Source: an uncultured Bacteroides sp.
GTDB lineage: Bacteria > Bacteroidota > Bacteroidia > Cytophagales > Cyclobacteriaceae
DNA: 64,000 bases
Assembly (NCBI GenBank): GCA_902168185.1
Contig: CABHOV010000074.1
Span: 62,001-126,000 of the forward strand
Reading direction: 5' to 3'
Made by a program: the position numbers and the translations under genes. Numbering within the stretch: the first letter of the stretch is position 1; each line of letters starts with the position of its first letter. Below, piece after piece: positions 52,345 through 60,972 of this stretch. The notes below the pieces were generated by a model. The model ran no database searches and was not told where the DNA came from. It saw only the letters and a list, made by a program, of their open reading frames with translations.

Positions 52345-53376
52345 ATGAAACAGATAAAATTAGCAGCAATGCTTTTTGTGCTATCAGGATTAATAATGCT
52401 TAATGCCTGCTCGTCTGATGATGATGATGATACACTTGGTAACTGGACAAAGGTTACGCCTTTTAAAGGTGTGAAACGTTCCGGTGCATTTTCTTTCACC
52501 ATCGGCACAAAAGTATTTGTCGGACTTGGTTATGATGGCGATGATTATTGGTCTGATATATATGGTTTCGATATCAACAACGGTTACTGGGAGTCGATGG
52601 CGCCATTCCCCGGCAAAGCGCGCGAGCGTGCTGTTGCCTTTAGTGTAAATGGTAAAGGATATGTAGGGCTCGGGTATAATCGTGATGAAGATACAGAAGA
52701 ACTCAGAGATTTCTGGGAATACAATCCAGCCACCAACGCCTGGGATTCCCTCGGCCTCTTCGGTGGTTCTGCGCGCTATAATGCTATAGCTTTTGCTATC
52801 GGATCAAAAGGATATGTAGGCACCGGTTATGATGGGGATAATACAAACAGTGATTTCTGGCAATACGATCCTTCAACCAACACATGGTCGGAGATAGTAA
52901 GTTACCCCGGTGACAAAATAGAATCAGGGCTAGCCTTTGTAGTAGATGGAAAAGCATATATAGGTACAGGTCGTGATAACGGTTTATTCAATCTTGACTT
53001 CTGGGAGTTTGTACCCGGTACCGATGGTAGCAATCCTACGTGGACAAAGCGTACACCTGATGATGATGAGTCCGACTATGATGAATTCAAATTGGCTATG
53101 TATCGATACGATGCAACGGCAGTGACTGTAGGAACGAAAGCCTATATTATCGGAGGAGTAGCATCAACAGGTGCAGCAGTTAAAACAGTATATGTATTTG
53201 ATGCCACTACATTTGATTGGGATGATCGCACCGGATATGAAGGATCCGCACGAAGCCTGGCTGTTGGATATGTATTGAGTGATAGAATTTTTGTAGGCAC
53301 CGGACAAAACGGAACAAGTCGTTATGACGATATCTGGGAGTTCAAGCCATTGGAAGAATACGATGAGACGTATTAA
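52345..53376 (+). CDS. Kelch-repeat lipoprotein
   Basis: A 343-residue protein with a lipoprotein signal (MKQIKLAAMLFVLSGLIMLNAC) and five Asp residues shortly after the lipid-attached Cys (SSDDDDDT), as in surface-exported lipoproteins of this phylum. The body consists of six Kelch-like units, each with a GYVGLGY/GYVGTGY strand and a DFWEYNPATNAWDSL-type blade end (around 52560, 52690, 52800, 52950, 53130 and 53270 by position). It should form a propeller that binds protein or glycan at the cell surface. It is the second gene after the DUF4270 lipoprotein (2 bp apart). Confidence 0.88.
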   Translation: MKQIKLAAMLFVLSGLIMLNACSSDDDDDTLGNWTKVTPFKGVKRSGAFSFTIGTKVFVGLGYDGDDYWSDIYGFDINNGYWESMAPFPGKARERAVAFSVNGKGYVGLGYNRDEDTEELRDFWEYNPATNAWDSLGLFGGSARYNAIAFAIGSKGYVGTGYDGDNTNSDFWQYDPSTNTWSEIVSYPGDKIESGLAFVVDGKAYIGTGRDNGLFNLDFWEFVPGTDGSNPTWTKRTPDDDESDYDEFKLAMYRYDATAVTVGTKAYIIGGVASTGAAVKTVYVFDATTFDWDDRTGYEGSARSLAVGYVLSDRIFVGTGQNGTSRYDDIWEFKPLEEYDETY

Positions 53377-53403
53377 TTAACCTGCAGGCTATAGGGATAA
53401 GGT

Positions 53404-53469
53404 CGTTCAGTTAAGTACTGGAGTTAGGAGTTGAATGGAGAGGATGAAAACGATAGGCTTAACTGAACG
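53404..53469. repeat. 12-bp inverted repeat between the Kelch and LytS genes
   Basis: CGTTCAGTTAAG (53404-53415) is perfectly complementary to CTTAACTGAACG (53458-53469), separated by 42 bases. It could form a stem-loop in the 3' region of the Kelch message or serve as an operator upstream of the kinase gene. Confidence 0.5.
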
Positions 53470-53532
53470 GCAATATCTGCCTGTACGTGATATATAGTAA
53501 ATTCGATGGAGCCCAAACCATAGCAAGTACCG

Positions 53533-53567
53533 AAGGCTTTCTGCATTTTGCAGAAGCCTTTGTGTTT
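53533..53567 (+). terminator. Hairpin downstream of the Kelch lipoprotein gene
   Basis: AAGGCTTTCTGCA (53533-53545) pairs with TGCAGAAGCCTT (53549-53560) with one bulged T and loop TTT. Its T-tract (TGTGTTTG) is weak, so efficiency is uncertain. Confidence 0.5.
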
Positions 53568-53632
53568 GACAAAACATTAAAAAAAAAGATATTTAAAAAA
53601 TGGAGTGAGCTTTCATCCGAACAGGGTGTTGT

Positions 53633-54751
53633 TTGGCTCAGGAGCACGTGAAAAAAAGAGTTGTCAATAAAATACTTATTATAGCACTACACGTGTTTGG
53701 CTGGGCGCTGTTGTTTATGATGCCTTTCAGATTTATTTCAAGAGGCAATGCACGCTTTGCAGAACGAATGCCACCATCTGCAGGTGGAGCCGGCCCGGCA
53801 CCGCCTGAACACATGATGCAAACCATTCCGTTTGACCCCATGTGGTTTCGCATCGAAGCCTTTGCCACCAATGTATTACTGGCAATTTTCTTTTACCTCA
53901 ACATGTTCATATTCGTGCCGCGGATTCTTTCGAAGAAAAGTTGGTGGCCATATACATTTATAGTAGTGCTTGCATTTAGTATATACTTGTTCGCAGGGTA
54001 TGCTATTCGTTTATACTTTATGCCCGCAGGCGATATGGGCCGACCGTTTGGACCACCGCTTTTTGTGGGTGTCCCTAACTTCTTAATGGTATTTGGACTG
54101 AGCCTTGCGCTGCGTATCATGCAAGACCGTTCTTCTTTTGAAGCAGCCCTGAAGGAACAGGAGAATGAAAAACTGAAGTCAGAACTTTCATTCCTGCGAT
54201 CACAGGTAAGTCCACACTTTATGTTTAACGTGTTGAACAGCCTCGCTTCACTTGCACGCAAGAAATCTGACCAGGTGGAATCTGCTATTATACAACTGTC
54301 TCAATTGATGCGGTATTCTTTATATCACACCGAGAAGAAAGTTACATTAGAACAGGAAGCAGAATATTTAAGTAATTATATAGAGTTGCAGAAACTCCGG
54401 TTCGGTTCAACCATCAATATGCACTTTCATGTGGATATAGAGCGAAAGGAAACCGTTATAGAGCCTATGCTGCTCGTTCCGTTTGTTGAAAATGCATTCA
54501 AGCATGGAGTAGGATTGATCCATGAGCCCGTTATTATTATATTACTGGAAGCAACTGCTTACCGCATCAGTTTTACGGTGCGTAATCGCTTTAATCCTTC
54601 CAGCAATGAGGTAAAGGATGAAAGCTCCGGCATCGGATTGCAGAATGTTCGAAGAAGGCTCGATTTGTTATACAAGGATTTATATACACTGGAGATATAT
54701 AAGACTGATGATAACTGGTTTATCACTGAACTGAAAATTATTCCCGAATAA
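53633..54751 (+). CDS. LytS-type (His_kinase, PF06580) sensor kinase
   Basis: A 372-residue membrane kinase from TTG 53633 (a GTG start at 53648 would remove five residues; both are possible). Four membrane segments (about 12-30, 75-95, 110-132, 145-163) precede a cytoplasmic kinase with SQVSPHFMFNVLNSLASLAR, the H-box of the LytS/YpdA class, EYLSNYIELQKLRFGS, and the ATPase motif LLVPFVENAFKHGVG. Unlike HisKA kinases these autophosphorylate the His in SPHFxFN. The partner is the LytTR regulator that starts 2 bp after its stop. An ion- or metabolite-related signal is typical of this class. Confidence 0.9.
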   Translation: MAQEHVKKRVVNKILIIALHVFGWALLFMMPFRFISRGNARFAERMPPSAGGAGPAPPEHMMQTIPFDPMWFRIEAFATNVLLAIFFYLNMFIFVPRILSKKSWWPYTFIVVLAFSIYLFAGYAIRLYFMPAGDMGRPFGPPLFVGVPNFLMVFGLSLALRIMQDRSSFEAALKEQENEKLKSELSFLRSQVSPHFMFNVLNSLASLARKKSDQVESAIIQLSQLMRYSLYHTEKKVTLEQEAEYLSNYIELQKLRFGSTINMHFHVDIERKETVIEPMLLVPFVENAFKHGVGLIHEPVIIILLEATAYRISFTVRNRFNPSSNEVKDESSGIGLQNVRRRLDLLYKDLYTLEIYKTDDNWFITELKIIPE

Positions 54752-54753
54752 TT

Positions 54754-55470
54754 ATGACATGTGTTGCTGTTGATGATGAGCCGCTCGCGCTCGATTTACT
54801 GGAGGATAACATCAAGAAGATTTCGTTTTTGAAGTTGGTGAAGAAATGTTCTAACGCGTTAGAAGCAAATAATTTTTTGCAGACTCAAAATGTAGACCTT
54901 ATCTTCCTCGATATACAGATGCCCGGGATAACCGGTATACAATTCTTACAAGGTCTTTCTAAAAATCCACCACTTGTAATTTTTATAACAGCATACGAGA
55001 AGTATGCGATGGAGGGCTATAATCTGGATGTTGTAGATTATCTTTTAAAGCCTGTTTCATTCGAGCGCTTTTTAAAAGCAGTAAACAAGGCCCATGATAA
55101 ATTCAATGTACTGAAAACTCCGGCAGCAGCCCAGCCCAGCAATGCTACATATCTGTTTGTGAATTCGGAGTATAACCTGGTGCGAATTGATTTTAGTGAT
55201 ATAGCCTATATAGAAGGACTAAAAGATTATGTGAAGATCTTTCTTCTTTCGGCACAACGCCCAGTGATCACACGCATGAGTATGAAATCACTGGAGGAAA
55301 AATTACCAGTCGATCAATTTGTGCGCGTTCATAAATCATTTATAGTATCGCTTAATAAAATCGCATCTATACGCAAAGGAAGAATAAGTCTCTTGAAAGT
55401 ACAGATTCCGATCAGTGAACACTATAAAGATAATCTCAACAGATTTATAGATCCAAAAAACATGCCTTAG
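54754..55470 (+). CDS. LytTR-domain response regulator
   Basis: A 238-residue regulator. Residues 1-120 are a CheY-like receiver with DDE (about 7-9), the phospho-acceptor Asp53 in LIFLDIQMPG and Lys in LLKPVSFERF; residues about 140-238 are a LytTR DNA-binding domain (SEYNLVRIDFSDIAYIEGLK, then FVRVHKSFIVSLNKI and ISLLKVQIPISEHYKDNL). It is coded 2 bp after the LytS kinase and is certainly its cognate regulator. No target operator is identifiable from the window. A 180-bp gap to the next gene contains nothing I can name. Confidence 0.92.
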   Translation: MTCVAVDDEPLALDLLEDNIKKISFLKLVKKCSNALEANNFLQTQNVDLIFLDIQMPGITGIQFLQGLSKNPPLVIFITAYEKYAMEGYNLDVVDYLLKPVSFERFLKAVNKAHDKFNVLKTPAAAQPSNATYLFVNSEYNLVRIDFSDIAYIEGLKDYVKIFLLSAQRPVITRMSMKSLEEKLPVDQFVRVHKSFIVSLNKIASIRKGRISLLKVQIPISEHYKDNLNRFIDPKNMP

Positions 55471-55653
55471 CGAATTGATGTCTTAAATCCACATTGTGGA
55501 TTTGTGAAGAAAAATTGTGCATAATTTTATTGTTCCAGTCATCCCTTTAAATCATAGTCTTATTGAAGATATAGGCTCTTCATAGTCGCTTCCTGCAGAA
55601 ACGCGAACCTTGCACCGTTGTATCCGTCAAATAGCAAAACTAAACTTTCGCTT

Positions 55654-56409
55654 ATGAGAAAAACGAATGCATGGTTATTTCTATCATTGATCATTGGGTT
55701 TACAGCCTGTAACAACGATGATGATGATAAACCGAATAACTCCATTACTTCCGATGAAGCAGCAGTAATTGTTTCTTCTTCATTTTCATCGAATACATCC
55801 GGTGTAAACTTTGTTTCTACGGAAGCAGCAGGTACATCGGAAGATCTTTTGGAAGATAACGCCAACGGCCGTGTGGCCACATGTGGTGCTTCTAAAAATA
55901 TAGATCTGTCCGGTGAAAGCCCTGATGGAGGAAGTATAATCTGGAGTTATGACTTCAGCTATAAATTTCAACTTAATTGTAATGATGAAGAAAAACCGTC
56001 TAGCGTATCCGTTGACTTAAGCTATAGCGGTGATTTTAGCGGACCAAGATTGTCCACTGAACATTCTGGTACATCCGAGCTCGATCTTATTGGTCTTGAA
56101 GAATCTGTTGAGAATTTTCTACTGGAAGGTTTCTACAAACGCAGTGGTTCTTTCGAGCAAAAAGAAGGTGATAAAAAATCCGGAAGCAGCAGTATAGAAA
56201 TTGACTTGGCCGACGTTGTAATAGACAAGCAGACGCATAAAATAATAAGTGGTACTGCTACGTATACATTAACAGGAACCGTTCCTGCAAAAGGTGATTA
56301 TACCTACGAAGGTACAGTTACGTTTCAGGGTGAAGACACTGCTGATTTGAAAGTTGGTGATGATAATTTCTCACTCAACCTCAAGAGTGGTGATATAGTA
56401 AAGAAATAG
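55654..56409 (+). CDS. Asp-rich-leader lipoprotein of unknown function
   Basis: A 251-residue lipoprotein from ATG 55654 (MRKTNAWLFLSLIIGFTAC, lipid Cys 19), with NNDDDDK directly after the Cys, like the Kelch lipoprotein and consistent with export to the cell surface. The body is strand-rich and acidic with two further Cys residues (ATCGASK, LNCNDEE), possibly a disulfide, and no family I recognise. The upstream ATG-less frame (from 55618) would not start with a signal sequence. It has its own strong terminator at 56446. Confidence 0.72.
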   Translation: MRKTNAWLFLSLIIGFTACNNDDDDKPNNSITSDEAAVIVSSSFSSNTSGVNFVSTEAAGTSEDLLEDNANGRVATCGASKNIDLSGESPDGGSIIWSYDFSYKFQLNCNDEEKPSSVSVDLSYSGDFSGPRLSTEHSGTSELDLIGLEESVENFLLEGFYKRSGSFEQKEGDKKSGSSSIEIDLADVVIDKQTHKIISGTATYTLTGTVPAKGDYTYEGTVTFQGEDTADLKVGDDNFSLNLKSGDIVKK

Positions 56410-56445
56410 AGTAAAGTCTCTGGTCACAGGTAGGTTAGGTAGAGG

Positions 56446-56478
56446 AACCGGGGCGCGAAAGCGCTCCGGTTTTTTATT
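56446..56478 (+). terminator. Terminator of the 55654 lipoprotein gene
   Basis: AACCGGGGCGC (56446-56456) pairs with GCGCTCCGGTT (56461-56471) with one G-T pair and a GAAA tetraloop, followed by TTTTTATTTT. Confidence 0.92.
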
Positions 56479-56502
56479 TTGTGGTTAATAAGATATATAT
56501 CG

Positions 56503-57417
56503 TCAACAACCGTCTCGTTTGCTCGAAGCAGTTAGTATACCATACGGTGTATCCAGTAGCAAATTAAAAGGAACATTCGGTAAGCCTTGCGGGCCGGTGA
56601 GTTGTTGATAGTATGGGAGTCGCAGGGTTCTTCTCCAATTGGATATTAGCAATTTGGTGCTGGAAGGAGTGAGGCGAAAAGTATATTGATAAAAAAAGGA
56701 CTTAGTATCAAGCCAAGCGGCACCACGATCAGTGGACACAAAGGATTGTCCTTGATATAGTATAGCAACCAGATTGTCACCATCCGCCCCAATGGATGCC
56801 ATGGCTCCGTTGCTTCCGCTGGCAGTCCAGCTTCTGCCATTGTCATCCGATCGATAAGCGCCAAGTCGTGTGGCCACGAACAGTGTTTTATTCAAAGCCG
56901 TAAAAGCGTTGATCTGTACACTACGCATAGATGCTGTCCACGAACGACCTTTGTCGTATGAATAATATATTCCATCATTTGTTCCTGCAAAAAGTGTGTT
57001 GTTAAAGATATAGAAGCATCGCACCGTCATGTTTTTTAATCCGATATTGCATGTCTGCCAGGAGTCACCGTCATTGTAAGACATATATATGCCGTTTTGA
57101 GAAGTTCCTGCCAGTAGTATATTGTCAAATGAAATAAGGGCATCGATCTTTACGTGCTGTGGCAATCCAAAGTTGGCAGCATGCCAGCTTTTAAATTTGT
57201 CATCAGATATAAATATGCCGTGCGCATCGGTGGCAATTACAACGGCATCGCGATGCATAGTCCAGTTATTGATCGCTACATCTTCCGGAAGCCCGGTGTG
57301 AATCGGTTTCCAGGAGTCTCCCTGATCATGACTGACGTAGATTTTTTCAGCGTTCACTTGAGCCTGTGCCTGTATAACACAAACGCTGTAAATGAGTAGT
57401 GAGAAATATAGTTTCAT
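56503..57417 (-). CDS. Secreted BNR/Asp-box beta-propeller protein
   Basis: A 304-residue protein with a signal peptide (MKLYFSLLIYSVCVIQAQAQ) and at least five BNR/sortilin-type Asp-box repeats, S-x-D-x-G-x-x-W: YVSHDQGDSWKPI, YMSYNDGDSWQTC, YYSYDKGRSWTAS, YRSDDNGRSWTAS and FVSTDRGAAWLDT. Such propellers occur in sialidases and plant photosystem factors; no sialidase active-site residues are apparent here, so it is probably a binding protein. It is coded 7 bp downstream of the YceI gene on the same strand and likely shares its transcript. Confidence 0.85.
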   Translation of the reverse strand: MKLYFSLLIYSVCVIQAQAQVNAEKIYVSHDQGDSWKPIHTGLPEDVAINNWTMHRDAVVIATDAHGIFISDDKFKSWHAANFGLPQHVKIDALISFDNILLAGTSQNGIYMSYNDGDSWQTCNIGLKNMTVRCFYIFNNTLFAGTNDGIYYSYDKGRSWTASMRSVQINAFTALNKTLFVATRLGAYRSDDNGRSWTASGSNGAMASIGADGDNLVAILYQGQSFVSTDRGAAWLDTKSFFYQYTFRLTPSSTKLLISNWRRTLRLPYYQQLTGPQGLPNVPFNLLLDTPYGILTASSKRDGC

Positions 57418-57424
57418 AGTATAA

Positions 57425-58027
57425 TTATTTAGTGGCCAGTAAACTCAATTCAATTCCTATAGCATCGGAGATCGCACCATCGCCTATATCACTGAAAAAC
57501 TTACCGGAATTATAGCGGATGTTCCATTTCGTGCGATCGAATTTAAATTTCGCCTTAACGTTAACAATACTCCCATCGGACGTAATGCTAGCCGGAAACT
57601 TGAGTTGATTTTTAATTCCTTTTAATGTCAATATTCCTGTTATATCATAGTTAGGTTGATTGGCAGTTGCATCTTTAACCTTCTCTACCTTGGTGATTTC
57701 AAATAGTGCGGAAGGAAATTTCGTTGTTGAAAAGAAGTCATCACCTTTTAAATGATCGGTCAGGTCATTGCCACCATCGTTCGCGGGCATGTCCGTGTCC
57801 TGCAAACTATTCATGTCGATTTGGAAGTTTCCACCCGTCAATTGATCACCCGTCATGGATAACTCCCCCTTTGTAAGATTGATGGTGCCAGTGTGTTCAC
57901 CGAAGCTAAATGAATAGTAACCTGTCCAGTGCACGGAACTTCGTTTAAGATCGATCTTGTAAGAAACCGCGGGTTCTCGAAAAGTAAAGGCGCTTAGGGT
58001 AATGAATAGAAGTGTAATTATTTTCAT
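57425..58027 (-). CDS. YceI family periplasmic protein
   Basis: A 200-residue protein with a signal peptide (MKIITLLFITLSAFTF) and the YceI lipocalin-like barrel: SVHWTGYYSFSFGEHTGTIN is the first strand pair, FQIDMNSLQDTDM the loop, DDFFSTTKFPSALFEITKVE the central motif, and IGIELSLLATK the end. YceI proteins bind isoprenoid-type lipids such as polyprenyl compounds in the periplasm. It is upstream of the BNR propeller gene (7 bp apart) and diverges from the sensor kinase at 58167 with 139 bp between starts. Confidence 0.92.
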   Translation of the reverse strand: MKIITLLFITLSAFTFREPAVSYKIDLKRSSVHWTGYYSFSFGEHTGTINLTKGELSMTGDQLTGGNFQIDMNSLQDTDMPANDGGNDLTDHLKGDDFFSTTKFPSALFEITKVEKVKDATANQPNYDITGILTLKGIKNQLKFPASITSDGSIVNVKAKFKFDRTKWNIRYNSGKFFSDIGDGAISDAIGIELSLLATK

Positions 58028-58166
58028 GAGCTTGTTGTTGATTTGTTTTTCAAACCTACCGGCATTCGCTTTTCTTTTTGTAAAGCCGTTGTAAAAAGAT
58101 GTTAACGAAATGTAAATTCTACGATCACCATTGAATTAAGCGCTACATTTACTTACAGAATTTAGA

Positions 58167-59429
58167 ATGAAAGCCAGGGTATATAGAATACTGATCGTTA
58201 CGACACTCACCGCGCTTGCGGGCCTGCTGGTGATGCAGATTTATTGGTTTGTGCACGCGTATAAAATAGAGGAAGCTCAGTTTGATAAAAGCGTAAACCT
58301 GGCACTGCGGAATGTTGCCGATAATTTATTGAAATCTCACAAGGATTTTTCGGGACGTATTGATCCGGTTCAACACACGGCATCCAACGCCTTTGTCGTT
58401 AAGCTGAACAGAAAGATTGAGTATGCATTACTGGATTCTTTGATTCGATCCGAATTTAAGAAGCATGGTATATATACTTCATTCGAGTTGGGTGTATATG
58501 AGCATCAGAGCAATGTGTTGCTGTATGGAAATTTGTATCAGCAGGGGGTGCTCACAGAAGGTGATGCAACCTGTCTCCATCGTGAGCCTGTCGTAGCAAA
58601 AATGGATTTCTCCATTACCTTTCCGGAGAAGCGTACCGACATTTTAGGATCATTGAATATATGGATCGTAACCGCTGCTATATTTCTGCTCGTCCTGGTT
58701 GTATTCTCTTATATGGTGATGGATTTATCAAGGCAAAAAAAACTCGCTGAAATAAAAACGGACTTCATTAATAATATGACGCACGAGTTGCAAACGCCCA
58801 TTGCAAATATAGGTATGGCTAGTGAAGTGTTGCGAGCCGTTACACCGGTCGATAGTAAAAAGGCCATGCGGTATGCGAATATTATACATGAGGAAAACCA
58901 AAGACTTAAATTTCATGTAGAGCAGGTGTTGCAGACCGCCCAAATGGAACGCGGTGAAGTAAATCTGAATAAAAAGGAGATTGATATAAATCAGTTGATC
59001 AATTCGGTGATCTCTAATTTCGAGCTTCGCCTCCAATCCAGACAAGGGAAAGTTATAAAGCATCTGCTGGCATCTCCGGCACGTTTGACAGGCGATCCTT
59101 TCCATCTCACAAATCTTTTTTATAACCTGTTGGACAATGCAGATAAATATTCTCCTTTAAATCCGGAGATTACCATTACAACACGAAATCATGAAGCCGG
59201 AATTCAGATCAGTATCGCTGATAAAGGTATAGGAATCAAACACGATGTTCAGAAATTTATCTTTGATAAATTCTATCGTGCAGCAACCGGTAATCAACAT
59301 GATATAAAAGGATTTGGACTTGGACTCACTTACGTGCAACAAATTGTAAAGGCACACAACGGCATCGTTACGGTAAGCAGTGAAGAGAATCAAGGAAGCC
59401 GGTTCGATTTATATTTTCAGAATTATTAA
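58167..59429 (+). CDS. Transmembrane sensor histidine kinase (first of two tail-to-tail systems)
   Basis: A 420-residue kinase with membrane segments at about 8-28 and 168-188, a periplasmic sensor domain between them, and a HisKA-HATPase core. The H-box is NNMTHELQTPIANIGMASEV (Gln instead of the usual Lys after HEL), the N-box LFYNLLDNADKYSP, the G1 box ISIADKGIGIKHDV and the G2 box GFGLGLTYVQQIV. No HAMP domain is obvious, so the second helix connects almost directly to the kinase. Its regulator starts 2 bp after the stop. The neighbouring YceI and propeller genes are divergent and could be its targets. Confidence 0.92.
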   Translation: MKARVYRILIVTTLTALAGLLVMQIYWFVHAYKIEEAQFDKSVNLALRNVADNLLKSHKDFSGRIDPVQHTASNAFVVKLNRKIEYALLDSLIRSEFKKHGIYTSFELGVYEHQSNVLLYGNLYQQGVLTEGDATCLHREPVVAKMDFSITFPEKRTDILGSLNIWIVTAAIFLLVLVVFSYMVMDLSRQKKLAEIKTDFINNMTHELQTPIANIGMASEVLRAVTPVDSKKAMRYANIIHEENQRLKFHVEQVLQTAQMERGEVNLNKKEIDINQLINSVISNFELRLQSRQGKVIKHLLASPARLTGDPFHLTNLFYNLLDNADKYSPLNPEITITTRNHEAGIQISIADKGIGIKHDVQKFIFDKFYRAATGNQHDIKGFGLGLTYVQQIVKAHNGIVTVSSEENQGSRFDLYFQNY

Positions 59430-59431
59430 CA

Positions 59432-60160
59432 ATGCGCATAATCCCGAGAAAGATATTGTTGGCGGAGGATGATCGTAACATGGGCTTTATGTTACAGGAT
59501 AATCTCGAGATGGCGGGCTATACGGTAGATATATATACAGATGGACAGTCGGCTTTGAATGCTTTTGTGAAGGTAAAGTATGATTTATGCATCCTGGATG
59601 TAATGCTTCCGCAAAAAGATGGTTTCGCCTTGGCGTATGACATCCGGAAATTAAGTCTGCAAGTCCCCATTATATTTCTTACGGCCAAGTCCATGAAGGA
59701 AGATCGTATCCAGGGATTTAAACTTGGGGCAGATGATTATATCACGAAACCCTTTAGTATAGAAGAGTTTTTGCTCCGTATAGAAACGATTCTGAAGAGA
59801 GTATATGATCAACCTACGAAGGCTGATGAACAATTTATATACCCATTGGGAACATTGATGTGTGACTTCGCTAATCAATTAATTACTTCAAGCACACGCG
59901 TACGGGAACTTACCAATAAGGAAGCGAAACTGTTGAAATTATTTTGCGTTAACAGGAATAAAGTGATCGACCGTGATATTATTCAGAAGGCCATCTGGGA
60001 GGACGAAGGATATTTTGTCGGCCGAAGTATGGATGTATTTATATCACGACTCCGAAAACTCCTGAAAGATGATCCGGATGTTTCCATTCTTAATGTTCAC
60101 GGCGTTGGATATAAACTTGAAGTAAAGGAGCACTCATTGAATCAGCCAACCGCAAAATGA
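59432..60160 (+). CDS. OmpR-family response regulator (partner of the 58167 kinase)
   Basis: A 242-residue receiver-plus-winged-helix regulator. Receiver: EDD at 12-14, phospho-acceptor Asp56 in CILDVMLPQK and Lys in YITKPFSIEEF. DNA-binding domain: residues about 135-235, with RVRELTNKEAKLLKLFCVN and GRSMDVFISRLRKLLKDD followed by the wing. It is 2 bp after its kinase, and its last 19 bp overlap the last codons of the oppositely oriented regulator gene ending at 60142. The two regulators are paralogues (shared CILDVMLP, KPFS, RxxDVxIxxLR). Confidence 0.94.
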   Translation: MRIIPRKILLAEDDRNMGFMLQDNLEMAGYTVDIYTDGQSALNAFVKVKYDLCILDVMLPQKDGFALAYDIRKLSLQVPIIFLTAKSMKEDRIQGFKLGADDYITKPFSIEEFLLRIETILKRVYDQPTKADEQFIYPLGTLMCDFANQLITSSTRVRELTNKEAKLLKLFCVNRNKVIDRDIIQKAIWEDEGYFVGRSMDVFISRLRKLLKDDPDVSILNVHGVGYKLEVKEHSLNQPTAK

Positions 60161-60831
60161 TAGCCAATGCCTTTGATGGTAATGATCGCGATAGAAGAAT
60201 CTTCCTTCAGGTAATCACGAAGCTTGGTAATGTATACATCCAGGTTTCGTGAATTGAAAAACGAATCATCGCCCCATAATTTCATAAGTATATCTTTACG
60301 CAGAACGGTAGCATTCTTGTTTTCCACCAATGCTTGTAAAAGCGTGGACTCACGATGCGAAAGTTTTTTTACAAAATCTTTATAGCGGAGCTCATAGCGC
60401 AACGGCACAAACTGATAGGCGCCAATCATTATACCATCATGTCCATTGTTGGTTTTTTGATGCTGCGTAATGTGCAATAAGTTATTAATCCTCACAATCA
60501 ACTCCTCCATGCTGAAAGGCTTGCGTATATAGTCGTTCCCTCCTGACTCAAATCCTTTCAACAGATCTTCCGTCTGTGTTTTAGCGGTAACGAAAATGAT
60601 TGGTATTGCGGGCGCAACTTGGTGAATTTCCTGTGCAATGGCATAACCATCTTTAGACGGAAGCATGACGTCAAGTATACATATATCAGGCAACGTTTTT
60701 TTGAACTCAGGAACAGCATCGTTGCCATCCGTCACCATAATCACTTCAAAGTCACGACTCTCCAGGCTCTCCTTCACAATCCTTCCCAGGAAAGGCTCAT
60801 CTTCAACGTAAAGTATTTTTGTTTTTGCCAT
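60142..60831 (-). CDS. OmpR-family response regulator (partner of the 60973 kinase)
   Basis: A 229-residue receiver-plus-winged-helix regulator: EDE at 10-12, phospho-acceptor Asp54 in CILDVMLPSK, Lys in YIRKPFSMEEL, and a winged helix (about 130-225) with KLSHRESTLLQALVE and SRNLDVYITKLRDYLKED. Its kinase gene is upstream on the same strand, with 141 bp between. The convergent overlap with the paralogous regulator (19 bp) means that readthrough from either side would produce antisense RNA. Target genes are unknown; the GLPGLI/receptor pair beyond the kinase is a candidate. Confidence 0.94.
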   Translation of the reverse strand: MAKTKILYVEDEPFLGRIVKESLESRDFEVIMVTDGNDAVPEFKKTLPDICILDVMLPSKDGYAIAQEIHQVAPAIPIIFVTAKTQTEDLLKGFESGGNDYIRKPFSMEELIVRINNLLHITQHQKTNNGHDGIMIGAYQFVPLRYELRYKDFVKKLSHRESTLLQALVENKNATVLRKDILMKLWGDDSFFNSRNLDVYITKLRDYLKEDSSIAIITIKGIGYHFAVG

Positions 60832-60972
60832 AGGTGATTAAAAAGTCACGAATATTTTATTGTGTGTTGTTGTGAGCGAATGGTTAAGTAGCATAACGTC
60901 TATACCGGATTCGTGCGCTACTATGTAAAGTATATCTTTCATCTTATATCTCCGACTTGTAATCTACTGCCT

